DNA of 64,000 nt, from assembly GCA_963712465.1 (NCBI GenBank), contig CAVQHY010000008.1, positions 1-64,000 of the forward strand, written 5' to 3'. The position numbers and the translations under genes were made by a program. The stretch is from CAVQHY01 sp963712465. Its GTDB lineage: Bacteria; Actinomycetota; Thermoleophilia; Gaiellales; Gaiellaceae. The notes below the pieces were generated by a model that was given only the letters and a program-made list of their open reading frames with translations, made no database searches and was not told the origin of the DNA. This document shows, one piece after another, positions 43,570 to 55,254 of this stretch; position 1 is the stretch's first letter, and each line of letters starts with the position of its first letter.

Positions 43570-45000
43570 CTACGCCGCCTCGGCCAGCTTCGCGCCGTGC
43601 TCGACGGCCTGCTCGATCGTGCCGGCCATGTAGAACGCCCCCTCGGGCAGGTCGTCGTGGCGGCCCTCGATGATCTCCTTGAAGCCCTTGATCGTGTCGT
43701 CGAGCCGCACGTAGACACCCGGCTGACCGGTGAAGGCCTCCGCCACGTGGAACGGCTGCGTGAGGAACCGCTGCACCTTGCGCGCGCGCTGCACGACGAG
43801 CTTGTCCTCGTCCGAGAGCTCGTCCATGCCGAGGATGGCGATGATGTCCTGGAGGTCCTTGTAGCGCTGCAGGAGCCGCTGCACCTGGGTCGCCGTGGCG
43901 TAGTGGTCGTCGGAGACGACGCCCGGCTGCATGATCCGCGAGACGGAGTCGAGCGGATCGACGGCCGGATAGAGGCCCTGCTCGGTGAGAGCGCGCGACA
44001 GCACGGTGGTCGAGTCGAGGTGCGCGAAGGTGTTCGCGGGGGCCGGGTCGGTGAGATCGTCGGCGGGCACGTAGATCGCCTGCACCGACGTGACGGAGCC
44101 CTGGCGGGTCGACGTGATCCGCTCCTGGAGCTGTCCCATCTCGGTCGCGAGCGTCGGCTGGTAGCCGACCGCGGACGGCATGCGACCGAGCAGCGCCGAC
44201 ACCTCGGAGCCCGCCTGGACGAAACGGAAGATGTTGTCGATGAACAGGAGGACGTCCTGGCCCTGCTCGCGGAAGTACTCGGCCATCGTCAGGCCCGAGA
44301 GTGCGACACGAAGGCGTGCGCCCGGCGGCTCGTTCATCTGCCCGAACACCATCGCGGTCTTCGCGATCACACCCGACTCGGTCATCTCGAGCCACAGGTC
44401 GTTGCCTTCGCGCGAGCGCTCGCCGACGCCGGAGAACACCGACAGGCCCGAGTGTTCCTCTGCGATGTTGCGGATCAGCTCCTGGATCAGCACCGTCTTC
44501 CCTACGCCGGCGCCGCCGAAGAGGCCGACCTTGCCGCCCTTGACGTAGGGGGCGAGCAGGTCGATCACCTTGATTCCCGTCTCGAGGATCTCGACCGTCG
44601 GCGAGAGCTCCTCGAACTGCGGCGGATCGCGATGGATCGGCCAGCGCTCCTTCGCCTCGAAGTCGGCGCCCTCGTCGATCACGTCACCGAGGACGTTGAA
44701 GATGCGGCCCAGCGTCACCTCGCCGACGGGCACCGAGATCGGCCCACCGGTGTCCTCGACGTCCACGCCCCGCGCAATGCCGTCGGTCGAGTCCATGGCA
44801 ACCGCGCGGACGCGATCGTTTCCGAGATGCTGCTGGACCTCGGCGATGAGCTCGACGGCCGGGCGGCCGTCCTGCTCGGCGACGCGAATCCGAAGCGCGT
44901 TGTAGATCGCGGGCAGCTCGCCGGGGAAGACGGCGTCGATGACGACGCCCTTGATCTCGACGATCTTGCCGGGCTGGGTGGGCGAGGCGGTGGCGGACAT
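43570..45000 (-). CDS. atpD: F1Fo ATP synthase beta subunit
   Basis: A 476-residue protein. FGGAGVGKTVLIQELI is the catalytic P-loop, SGVGERSREGNDLW carries the catalytic Glu, VLLFIDNIFRFVQAGSEVSA the Walker B and GRMPSAVGYQPTLATEMGQL the signature. It makes ATP in the F1 head. It is separated from atpG by a 7.2-kb insert of unrelated genes, and a short hairpin lies just ahead of its ribosome-binding site AGGAG. Confidence 0.98.
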   Translation of the reverse strand: MSATASPTQPGKIVEIKGVVIDAVFPGELPAIYNALRIRVAEQDGRPAVELIAEVQQHLGNDRVRAVAMDSTDGIARGVDVEDTGGPISVPVGEVTLGRIFNVLGDVIDEGADFEAKERWPIHRDPPQFEELSPTVEILETGIKVIDLLAPYVKGGKVGLFGGAGVGKTVLIQELIRNIAEEHSGLSVFSGVGERSREGNDLWLEMTESGVIAKTAMVFGQMNEPPGARLRVALSGLTMAEYFREQGQDVLLFIDNIFRFVQAGSEVSALLGRMPSAVGYQPTLATEMGQLQERITSTRQGSVTSVQAIYVPADDLTDPAPANTFAHLDSTTVLSRALTEQGLYPAVDPLDSVSRIMQPGVVSDDHYATATQVQRLLQRYKDLQDIIAILGMDELSDEDKLVVQRARKVQRFLTQPFHVAEAFTGQPGVYVRLDDTIKGFKEIIEGRHDDLPEGAFYMAGTIEQAVEHGAKLAEAA

Positions 45001-45010
45001 CGGCTCCTGA

Positions 45011-45027
45011 CTTCGTCGCTGACGAAG
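45011..45027 (-). promoter_or_regulatory. Hairpin in the leader of atpD
   Basis: CTTCGTC-GCT-GACGAAG is a perfect 7-base inverted repeat with a 3-base loop, 10 bases from the atpD ATG and directly beside AGGAG. It could control translation of atpDC or bind a protein. As the 92-base gap 45001-45092 separates atpD from the anti-sigma-like gene, a separate promoter may lie here, but no clear -35/-10 pair was seen. Confidence 0.4.
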
Positions 45028-45092
45028 ACCAAGTCTAATCGATAGGCGGCGCCGTGTTACTAAGTCTCGCTCAGAGATTCGAGAGAGTCGGA

Positions 45093-45545
45093 CTAAACCG
45101 CTTCTTCTGGCGGGTTCTCTGGCTCGACCGCGGGCGGACGGGGTGTTACTAGCCCGGGTCGAATCTGCTGGGACGGCCTTCCACCCCGATCGAGGAAGCC
45201 GAGTTGCGGTGCCGGCGCCTTCGGGCTCTCGTCCGGACGGCCGAGGAGCGCACCGAGGAGCGTCCCGAGCACCGCGGCGGCTACGACCGCGGCGATCGCC
45301 ACCCGGCGGCGCACCGGAGAAGCGACACGACGCCGCGGCACGAACACCTCGGTGGGCTGCTCAAGCGGGGCGGCGCGAACGAGCGCGGCCGTCTCCTCGA
45401 TCGAGGCAGCCCACTCGCGGCACGCCGCGCACTCGCCGACGTGGCGCTCGAGCAGGCGCGTCTCGAGCTCGGAGAGCTCGCCGTCGAGCGCGAGGGACGC
45501 CGATTGTCGCGCCCGCTCGCAGCGGAGGGTGGTTGCCCCGGCCAT
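45093..45545 (-). CDS. Zinc-finger (zf-HC2) anti-sigma-factor-like membrane protein
   Basis: A 150-residue protein. LRCERARQSASLALDGELSE, then LLERHVGECAACREWAAS with the HxxxCxxC zinc motif at about residues 35-43, form the anti-sigma domain. One membrane helix lies at about 82-104 (VAIAAVVAAAVLGTLLGALL), with a Pro-rich outer tail. Such proteins hold an ECF sigma factor in the cytosol until a signal arrives. No sigma factor gene is next to it, which is unusual. It lies between the oligopeptide importer and atpD. Confidence 0.82.
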   Translation of the reverse strand: MAGATTLRCERARQSASLALDGELSELETRLLERHVGECAACREWAASIEETAALVRAAPLEQPTEVFVPRRRVASPVRRRVAIAAVVAAAVLGTLLGALLGRPDESPKAPAPQLGFLDRGGRPSQQIRPGLVTPRPPAVEPENPPEEAV

Positions 45546-45575
45546 ACCTGTGTAGACGATAGCCCGGCTTCGAGG

Positions 45576-46480
<905 letters not shown>

Positions 46481-46484
<4 letters not shown>

Positions 46485-47494
46485 ACGCCTACCGCCTCCG
46501 GCTCGTTCGACCGCATGCTCGCCGGGTGAGCCGAGCGGACGAGATGGCCGGGTCGGAGCTCACGGAGCTCCTGCGGCGACTCCGCGCAGCCGTCCTCGAG
46601 CGTCGCGTAGCGGCAGCGCGCCGCGAACCTGCAACCTTCGGGCGGGCTGACGAGGTCGGGCGGCCGGCCGGGAATCGCCGTCAGGCGCCCCTCCCGGATG
46701 CCCTCGCCCTCGATCTGGGGCAGCGCTCCCAGCAACGCCTCGGTGTAGGGATGCTCGGGCCGGTCGTAGAGGTCGAGGACGGACGCCTGCTCGACGATCT
46801 GACCCGCATACATCACCGCCACCTCGTCGGCGACCTCGGCGATCACGCCCATGTCATGCGTGATCAGGATCATCGCCATGTCGTACTCGCGCCGGAGCTC
46901 GTCCAGCAGGTCGAGCACTCCGGCCTGCACGGTCACGTCCAGCGCGGTCGTCGGCTCGTCGGCGATCAGAAGCTTCGGACGGCAGGTGAGCGCGATCGCG
47001 ATCATGACCCGCTGGCGCATGCCGCCCGAGAACCGGTGGGGATAGTCGCGCAGCCGCTCGGCGGCGTTGGGGATGCGCACCTCGTCGAGCAGCTCGGCCG
47101 CACGCTTGCGCGCCTCGTCCTTCGACATCCCGAGATGGCGGCGCATCGTCTCGGTGAGCTGCGTCTCGATCGTGAGCGTCGGGTTCAGGCTCGTCATCGG
47201 GTCCTGGAAGATCATCGCGATCTCCTTGCCCCGGACGTCCTCGAGCTGCCTGTCGTCGAGCTGGACCAGGTCGCGCCCTTCGAAGAGCACCTGCCCGCCG
47301 ACGATCCTCGCGGGCGGCCGCGGGAGCAGTCCCATGATCGAGAGCGCGGTGACCGACTTGCCGCATCCGGACTCGCCGACGATGCCGAGCGTCCTTCCCT
47401 TCTCCACCGAGAAGCTGACGCCGTCCACCGCATGAACCACGCCCTCGCGAACGAAGAAATGCGTCTGGAGATCGACGACCTCGAGCAGCGCCAC
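46481..47494 (-). CDS. oppD: Oligopeptide ABC importer ATP-binding protein (OppD-type)
   Basis: A 337-residue protein. GIVGESGCGKSVTALSIMGL Walker A, MIFQDPMTSLNPTLTIETQL, RFSGGMRQRVMIAIALTCRP signature, LLIADEPTTALDVTVQAGVL Walker B and LITHDMGVIAEVADEVAVMY. The tail AIPGRPPDLVSPPEGCRFAA with RCRYATLEDGC holds the Cys cluster (C-x6-C-x7-C pattern) of OppD-type subunits that can bind an iron-sulfur cluster. Overlaps oppF. Confidence 0.93.
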
Positions 47495-47504
47495 GGCCGA
47501 TCCC

Positions 47505-48470
47505 CTACGTCTTCCGCGTGCGCGGGTCGAGGGCGTCGCGAAGGCCGTCGGCGATGAAGTTCGCGCAGATGACGACGGTGCCGATCATGATCCCCGGGAC
47601 GGCGATGATCAGCGGATGCGACCGGAACGCGTCGCGTCCCTCCTGCGCCATCGACCCCCAGGACGCCTCCGGCGGGCTGATGCCGAGCCCGATGAAGGAC
47701 AGAAACGCCTCGCCCAGGATCACGCCCGGGAGCTCGAGGAAGACGGCGATGACGAGGATCCCGAGCGTGTTGGGGAGCAGGTGCCGCGTGAGCGTGCGGT
47801 ACCAGCGGGCACCGACGGCCTTCGCGGCTCTGACGTAGTCGTTCTGCTTCAGCGACATGATCTGGCCGCGCACGACGCGGGCAGTCGTGAGCCACGTGGC
47901 AATCGACAGCGCCACCACCATCGACCAGAAGTTGACCGTGCCGAAGATCTGCAGCGTGATGATCGCGAACGGCAGGTACGGGAGGCCGAAGAGGGCGTCG
48001 AGGAAGCGCATCATGCCGTTGTCCACCCGCCCGCCTACGAAGCCGGAGATGCCGCCGTACGCGACCCCGATGATGAGGATCACGAACGTCGCTGCGAGGG
48101 CGATGCCGATCGAGATCCGGCCCCCGATCGCCGTGCGAACGAGCAGGTCGCGCCCGAACTTGTCCGTGCCGAGCGGGTTCGACAGGCTCGCGGGCGCGTA
48201 CGACTTGGAGAAGTCGACGGTGTTCGGGTCGGCCCGCGCGAGGAACGGATAGATGATGCAGAAGAGCACGATCATGCCGAACACGATCGCCGCGACGAGA
48301 GCGCCTCGGTTCCTGATGTAGCGGTGCCAGGCGTCTCGCCAGAGGGTGGTTTGACGAAGCGGCGCGCCCGCGGTGCTGGGGAGATCGACCCCGTGAGCTC
48401 CCGGGATCTCGCGAACGCTCGTCAGCGTCGGATCAGCGCGACTCTCGGGTTCTGGGATCGAGGAAGCCAT
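47505..48470 (-). CDS. oppC: Oligopeptide ABC importer permease (OppC-type)
   Basis: A 321-residue protein. After a hydrophilic N-terminus, helices include NRGALVAAIVFGMIVLFCII and ISIGIALAATFVILIIGVAY; VRGQIMSLKQNDYVRAAKAVGARWYRTLTRHLLPN is the EAA loop that contacts the ATPases, and PGVILGEAFLSFIGLGISPP with PEASWGSMAQEGRDAF is the OppC signature. It overlaps oppB by 38 bases when the first ATG is used. Confidence 0.93.
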   Translation of the reverse strand: MASSIPEPESRADPTLTSVREIPGAHGVDLPSTAGAPLRQTTLWRDAWHRYIRNRGALVAAIVFGMIVLFCIIYPFLARADPNTVDFSKSYAPASLSNPLGTDKFGRDLLVRTAIGGRISIGIALAATFVILIIGVAYGGISGFVGGRVDNGMMRFLDALFGLPYLPFAIITLQIFGTVNFWSMVVALSIATWLTTARVVRGQIMSLKQNDYVRAAKAVGARWYRTLTRHLLPNTLGILVIAVFLELPGVILGEAFLSFIGLGISPPEASWGSMAQEGRDAFRSHPLIIAVPGIMIGTVVICANFIADGLRDALDPRTRKT

Positions 48471-49371
48471 AGAGGATGTCGACGATGAGGTTGGCGATGA
48501 TGATGATGATCGACAGGACGACGGTCAGCCCCATCACGACGGAGTAGTCGCGGGCCGACACGGCGGTGATGTAGTACTTGCCGATGCCGGGGATCGCGAA
48601 GATGATCTCGATGATGAACGTGCCCGTGATCAGGGCCCCGAGCAGCGGCGCCATCACGGTGATCACCGGGATCAGCGAGTTGCGAAAGACGTGCACGCCG
48701 ATGACGCGGCGGTGGCGAAGGCCCTTCGCCTTGGCCGTTCGCACGTAGTCCTCCTGCAGCGTCTCGAGCATCGTCCCGCGGACGAGCCGGGCGAAGTACG
48801 CCATCGGGAAGAGCCCGAGCGCAATGATCGGCAGGATCACGCGCGAGTCGAAGCTGAAGAAGCCGAGCGGCCAGCCGCTCGTGGGTAACAGCCCCCATTT
48901 CAGGCTGACGTAGTAGATGAGCAGCGTGGCGACGAGGAACGCGGGGATCGCGGCGCCGAGGTTGGCGATGAACTGGCCGAAGTAGTCCCACACCGTGTTC
49001 TGGCGTAACGCCGACATGATCCCGATCGGCACACCGACGATCAGCCCGAACAGGAACGCGAGGATCCCGAGCTTGATCGAGCGCGGGAACTGCTCCTTGA
49101 CGATGTCGTTGACGGTGCGATTGCGAACGACGAGGGATGGCCCGAGGTCGAAGGTGACGACGCCTTTGACGTAGTAGGCGTACTGCTTCCACCACGGGTC
49201 CGTGACGTGGAACTTCTCGTCGAGGTTCTTCTGAATCGCAGGCGGAACCGCACGCTGGGTCTGGCGAAACGGGTTGCCGCCGATCTGGCGCATCATCAGG
49301 AACGTGAGGAGGATGACGAGCAGGATCACGGGGATCGTCCAGAAGATCCTCCGGATGATGAACGTCGTCAT
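48433..49371 (-). CDS. oppB: Oligopeptide ABC importer permease (OppB-type)
   Basis: A 312-residue protein. IIRRIFWTIPVILLVILLTF is the first helix, PRSIKLGILAFLFGLIVGVP begins the core, RLVRGTMLETLQEDYVRTAKAKGL the EAA loop, and FIIEIIFAIPGIGKYYITAV with VSARDYSVVMGL the C-terminal signature. It forms the membrane channel with OppC. A strong hairpin separates it from the substrate-binding protein gene upstream. Confidence 0.93.
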   Translation of the reverse strand: MTTFIIRRIFWTIPVILLVILLTFLMMRQIGGNPFRQTQRAVPPAIQKNLDEKFHVTDPWWKQYAYYVKGVVTFDLGPSLVVRNRTVNDIVKEQFPRSIKLGILAFLFGLIVGVPIGIMSALRQNTVWDYFGQFIANLGAAIPAFLVATLLIYYVSLKWGLLPTSGWPLGFFSFDSRVILPIIALGLFPMAYFARLVRGTMLETLQEDYVRTAKAKGLRHRRVIGVHVFRNSLIPVITVMAPLLGALITGTFIIEIIFAIPGIGKYYITAVSARDYSVVMGLTVVLSIIIIIANLIVDILYGFLDPRTRESR

Positions 49372-49417
49372 CGAGCCAATCCTCTTCCTCTAGCGGCCGT
49401 TACGCAAGAAACGCGAA

Positions 49418-49447
49418 GGGGCAGGGCCGGTTGACCGGCCCCGCCCC
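49418..49447 (-). terminator. Intrinsic terminator or attenuator between the binding-protein gene and oppB
   Basis: GGGGCAGGGCCGG-TTGA-CCGGCCCCGCCCC pairs over 13 positions with one A-C mismatch and a 4-base loop. On the minus strand it lies downstream of the binding protein's stop (49468) and is followed by TTCGCGTTTCTTG. Partial termination here would give more binding protein than membrane subunits, as is common for ABC importers. Confidence 0.7.
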
Positions 49448-49467
49448 TCGCATTCGGAGCCCGGTGG

Positions 49468-51166
49468 CTAACCCTCCTGCTTGACCACCTTCGTCCAGTC
49501 GGTCTGGTCGAGCAGGTTGATGTTGAGCGTGTCGCGAACCGACGCGTTCTCGAGGTTCGTGTAGACGCCGTAGTAGAGCGGGATGAACGGCACCTGACCG
49601 TCCGGCCCGAGGAGGATGTCCTCGGCCTGGCGGTAGAGCTGGTAGCGCGCGTCGTTGTCGGGCGTGGCGCGCGCCTCGGTGATCACCTTGTCGTACTCGG
49701 GTCGCAGAAGTTCGAGTTGTTGTTGCCGCTGTCGCACGTCCACAGCTCGAGGAAGTTGATCGCGTCGACGAAGTCGCCGACCCATCCGTACCGGTACAGA
49801 GTCGACCTCGTTGTTCGGCGGCGGGCCGAGGAACTTGAGGAACTGCTGCCACTCCTGCACCTTGATCTGGCTCTTGATGCCGATCTGCTCCCACATCGAC
49901 TGGAGCGCGACGGCGATGTCCTTGTTACCCGGCGACTCGTTGACGAAGATGTTCACGTTCGTCTTCGGGCTCTGGGCCTGGGCGAGCACCTGCTTCGCCT
50001 GCTCGACGTCGCCGGTCGCCGGGCGTCCAGGGGGAGTTCGGATTGATCACGTCGAAGCCGGGCATGCCGAGCGGCGTCCAGGACGTCGCCGGGACCTCGT
50101 CCGCCTGCGTGATGTTGTCGATGATCGTCTGGCGATCGACGGCGAGCGACATCGCGCGGCGCTGGTTCACGTCGGTGACGTTCTTGACGTTGAACCCGTA
50201 GGCCTGGGTGAGGAGGCCGGGGTACTGCTGGTAGTCGTCGGTCGTCTTGAGCCGGGCGATCTCCTCGGTCGGGATCTGCTCGTCGAGCGAGTCGACCTCA
50301 CCCGCCTCGAACGCCTGGACGGCGGTCGTGCCGTCGACGATGATGCGACCGTCGAACTTCTCGAGCGTGACGCTGTCGGCGTCACGCCAGTCGGGGTTCT
50401 TCGACATGACGAGCGTCGCGTCCGGCTGGTAGTCGTCGAGCAGGAACGGCCCGTTCGTGACGATGTTGCCCGGGTCGGTCCACTTGTCGCCGAACTCCTC
50501 GATCGTCGCCTGGGGAACCGGCAGGAAGGCGCTGTGCGTCGACTGCTGCACGAACCACGGCTGCTCGCTCGTCAGGGTGACCTCGAGCGTCTGGTCGTCG
50601 ACCGCCTTGACGCCCACGGCGTCGCGAAGCGCGTCACAGTCGTCCTTCGCCGCATCGCAGCTGTTGTAGTCGATCGCCCCCTCGATCCCGTAGAGCTGGT
50701 AGGAGTAGGGCGCGGCGAGCTCGGGCGACAGGATCCGCTTCCAGGAGTACTCGTAGTCCCCCGCGGTGACCGGGTCGCCGTTCGACCACGTCGCGTCGTC
50801 GCGCAGGTGGAAGGTCACCGTCTTGCCGTCCTCCGACACGTCCCAGCTCTCCGCGACGGCCGGCTCGGGCTGGAGGTTCTCGTCGAGCTTCACGAGCGGG
50901 TCGAAGATCGCGAACGCGATCTTGTTCGACGTGGTGTCCTGCAAGAGGTTGGGATCGAGCACGACGTTCGAGCCCAGCGCGTAATGGAGCGTCTGATCCG
51001 CCGCCGCCGTCCCGCCTCCGGCTGCGCCTCCACCGGTGTCCGCCGGTGCGCCCGTCTCTCCCGGCGGCGTCGCCGACTCCTCGTCCCCGCCGCCGCAACC
51101 GGCGGCCGCGAGCGCCAACACCGCAACGACCAGAGCCGCGAACAAGACCCATGGTTTCCTCGACAC
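49468..51166 (-). pseudogene. oppA: Oligopeptide-binding lipoprotein, with three frame breaks
   Basis: The first part (from 51166) is a lipoprotein: MSRKPWVLFAALVVAVLALA then AAGCGGGDEES with the lipobox Cys, followed by SBP_bac_5 segments (YALGSNVVLDPNLLQDTTSN, GKTVTFHLRDDATWSNGDPV, YSWKRILSPE, IVTNGPFLLDDYQPDATLVM). Near 50030 the frame shifts by one base and resumes at ATGDVEQAKQVLAQAQSPKT. At about 49793 an extra base and at about 49705 a missing base shift and restore it, between which LYRYGWVGDFVDAINFLELW is read in another frame. It ends LDQTDWTKVVKQEG. Either it is a damaged gene or the sequence has indel errors. The rest of the importer is intact. Confidence 0.85.
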
Positions 51167-51283
51167 GTTCCGCCCTCCTGTCTACGCGTTGGTTCTCAGT
51201 TCTCCAGGCCGGATAGCTCTCCTCCGGGCACACGACCGGCCGACATGGTAGACGTCGGAACTGGACGGGAAGTTAGGAGAGAA

Positions 51284-52219
51284 TCACGCGACGCGCCTCG
51301 TCTCGACGATCTCGCTGTCTTCGAGCTCCGTCGTGCAGCCGCCGATCGTGTAGAGGCTCGAGCCGATCGCAAAGGCCTTGAGGCCGTGGCGCGCCGTCAG
51401 CGAACGCGGCCCCTCGCGCCACGTGCCGGTCGCCGCGTCGTAGATGAGGTACGTGCTCTCCCAGACGAGATGGATCTCGTCACCGACGACCGCGGCGCCG
51501 AGCAGCTCCATCGGCTTCGGCATCGTCGGCCCCTCGCGCCAGCGCCCCGTCTGCGGGTCGAGGATCCACACCTCCGGGAGGATCTCGTCGCCGCGCCGCC
51601 CTCCGAAGGTCCAGATCTCACCGTCGTAGACGACGGCGCCGAACGTGTGGTTCGGTCGGGGCAGCGGCGTCGAGCTGGTCCACGCGTCGCGCTGCGGGTC
51701 GTAGACGAACACGTCGTCCTGCTCGGCGCCGTCGACGTAGCCGCCGAGAACGTAGATGCGGCCGTCGAGAGCGACGGCGGCGTGGTTGAACCGCGGCTCG
51801 GGCAACGGGGCGCGTGTCTCCCACCTCCGGCGCTCGACGTCGTAGGCGTACACCTGCCTCCCGTCTTTGCCCGCCGCGTCACCGCCGATCACGTACATCG
51901 TGCCGTCGAGTGCCGCCCCCGCGGCGGCCCGGGTCGGCTCGGGAAGCGGTGAGAGCGTCGTCCACGAGTCGGCCGCGGCGTCGTAGGCCTGGAAGGTCGC
52001 GAGCCGCCTGCCCGTGTTGCCGACCATGCCCCCGGCGGCGTAGACGAGCCCGTCGAGCTCCGCCGCGGCGACGTAGCTGCGCCGCTGCGACATGGGCGTC
52101 GCGTACGTCCACGGCGCAGCCTGCGCCTCGTCGGAGCCGCGGCTTCCGAACACGGCGGCAACGGCCGTCAGCACCAGGGCGATGCCCAGAACGACCGCAG
52201 TGCCGCGCCTCCAGCTCAT
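51284..52219 (-). CDS. Secreted kelch-repeat (beta-propeller) protein
   Basis: A 311-residue protein. A signal peptide or anchor (RRGTAVVLGIALVLTAVAAV) is followed by about six kelch blades of some 46 residues: YVAAAELDGLVYAAGGMVGN, AAAGAALDGTMYVIGGDAAG, FNHAAVALDGRIYVLGGYVD, HTFGAVVYDGEIWTFGGRRG, MELLGAAVVGDEIHLVWEST and LKAFAIGSSLYTIGGCTTEL. Each has the GG doublet. It is probably an extracytoplasmic binding protein or sugar oxidase-like propeller without visible catalytic residues. It lies between atpG and the importer genes. Confidence 0.85.
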   Translation of the reverse strand: MSWRRGTAVVLGIALVLTAVAAVFGSRGSDEAQAAPWTYATPMSQRRSYVAAAELDGLVYAAGGMVGNTGRRLATFQAYDAAADSWTTLSPLPEPTRAAAGAALDGTMYVIGGDAAGKDGRQVYAYDVERRRWETRAPLPEPRFNHAAVALDGRIYVLGGYVDGAEQDDVFVYDPQRDAWTSSTPLPRPNHTFGAVVYDGEIWTFGGRRGDEILPEVWILDPQTGRWREGPTMPKPMELLGAAVVGDEIHLVWESTYLIYDAATGTWREGPRSLTARHGLKAFAIGSSLYTIGGCTTELEDSEIVETRRVA

Positions 52220-52274
52220 CGAGGCAAAGGGTGCCTACGATCGTGGCCGGAGGGCGCCGAACCCGCCGCGACCG

Positions 52275-53162
52275 CTATACGAGCGCGTCCGCCCCCGACA
52301 CGACCTCGAGGATCTCCTGCGTGATCTGCGCCTGGCGGGCCCGGTTCATGTCGAGCGTGAGCCGGTCGACGAGCTCGCCGGCGTTGCTCGTTGCGTTTCG
52401 CATCGCGGTCATCCGTGCCCCGTGCTCCGACGCGGCCGACTCCAGCAGCGCCCGGTAGATCGTCGTCTCGACATACGTCGGTAGGAGACGTGTGAGGATC
52501 TGCTCGGGCTCGGGCTCGTAGATGAAGTCGCCCTCGAGGGCGATCTCGTAGGGGCTCTTCTCGTCCTCGTCCTCACCGATCGCGGTCCGCGGAATCGGCA
52601 GGAGCTCGATCTCCTCCACCGTCTGCGTGAGTGGCGAGACATAGCGGTTGTACACCAGCACGACCCGGTCCACGTCCCCGTCCGTGAACAGCTCGATCAC
52701 CCGGCGCGCGATTGCCGCCGCGTCCGCGTAGGCCGGGCGGTCGGTGAAGTCCGTCCACGCCTGGTCGGTCTCGAGCCGCCGGAAGCGAAGCGTCGAGCGA
52801 CCCTTCTTGCCGACGACGAGCCACCGCACATCCTTTCCCTCGTCGCGGAGCTCCCGCCCGATCGCGAACGCGCGGCGGAGGATGTTCGCGTTGAACGCGC
52901 CGGCGAGCCCGCGGTCGCCCGTCAGCGGCAGGATCGCGACCGCCTTCACGTCACGCTGCTCGAGCAGCGGAAACCCACCCTGCGCGTTGCGCGCCGTGCC
53001 GATCATCAGCTCCTGCATGCGCTCGGCGTACGGGCGGAGCGCGGCGATGCGCTGCTCGGCCCGTCGGAGCTTCGCCGCGGCGACGAGCTCCATCGCCTTC
53101 GTGATCTTGCGCGTGTTGCGAACCGAGCGGATCCGCCGCTTGATGTCCTGGAGCGAGGCCAA
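52275..53162 (-). CDS. atpG: F1Fo ATP synthase gamma subunit
   Basis: A 295-residue protein from a TTG at 53162, four bases after the atpA stop, where relatives begin MASLQDIKRRI. ASLQDIKRRIRSVRNTRKITKAMELVAAAKL is the N-terminal coiled-coil helix, AVAILPLTGDRGLAGAFNAN and VLVYNRYVSPLTQTVEEIEL the Rossmann-like core, and MTAMRNATSNAGELVDRLTL with DMNRARQAQITQEILEVVSG the C-terminal helix. It is the rotor shaft. Here the ATP synthase run breaks; the beta and epsilon genes lie 7.2 kb further on. Confidence 0.95.
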   Translation of the reverse strand: MASLQDIKRRIRSVRNTRKITKAMELVAAAKLRRAEQRIAALRPYAERMQELMIGTARNAQGGFPLLEQRDVKAVAILPLTGDRGLAGAFNANILRRAFAIGRELRDEGKDVRWLVVGKKGRSTLRFRRLETDQAWTDFTDRPAYADAAAIARRVIELFTDGDVDRVVLVYNRYVSPLTQTVEEIELLPIPRTAIGEDEDEKSPYEIALEGDFIYEPEPEQILTRLLPTYVETTIYRALLESAASEHGARMTAMRNATSNAGELVDRLTLDMNRARQAQITQEILEVVSGADALV

Positions 53163-53166
53163 GAAG

Positions 53167-54705
<1,539 letters not shown>

Positions 54706-54712
54706 GGTCTTC

Positions 54713-55246
54713 TCATCTCCTCGTGACGAGCTCTTGGCGTAGCTGGTTGAGACGGCCGCGCACGCTCGCGTCGACCCGGAGCGAGCCGGCCTGGACGACG
54801 ATCCCACCGATGATCGACGGATCAACCTGGCGGGTCGTTTCCACCTTGCGGCCCGACGTCTCCCCGATCCTGCGGACGATCTCCTCGGCTTCGGCCTCCG
54901 AGAGCTCGACCGCAGTCGTGAGGTCGAGCCGGAGAACGCGCTCCTCGCGGGCGATCAGGCGCTCGAGCTCCTCGTGAACCTCCTCGACCTGGTCGAGGCG
55001 GTGCTTCTCGCCGAGCAGCCGGATGAAGTTGCGAAACAGCTCGTCCGTCTCGCCGAGGACGGCGAGCAGGGCCTCCTGCCTGGCGCGGGGGTCGATCTGC
55101 GGGTTGCGCAGGAGCCCACGCAGCTCCGGTGACGACTCGACGGCCGCGGCGAAGTCGCCGAACTCCTCCCGCACGCGCGGAAGGCGGCCCTTCTCCTTCG
55201 CCGCGTCGAGCAGCGACTGCGCATAGATGCGGTGGGCGACGGCCAT
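54713..55246 (-). CDS. atpH: F1Fo ATP synthase delta subunit
   Basis: A 177-residue protein of the usual length. HRIYAQSLLDAAKEKGRLPR opens the N-terminal helix bundle, FRNFIRLLGEKHRLDQVEEV follows, and VETTRQVDPSIIGGIVVQAG with SLRVDASVRGRLNQLRQELV is the conserved C-terminal part. It joins the peripheral stalk to F1. The gene lies 8 bases from the atpF stop. Confidence 0.93.
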   Translation of the reverse strand: MAVAHRIYAQSLLDAAKEKGRLPRVREEFGDFAAAVESSPELRGLLRNPQIDPRARQEALLAVLGETDELFRNFIRLLGEKHRLDQVEEVHEELERLIAREERVLRLDLTTAVELSEAEAEEIVRRIGETSGRKVETTRQVDPSIIGGIVVQAGSLRVDASVRGRLNQLRQELVTRR

Positions 55247-55254
55247 TGTCGGCT

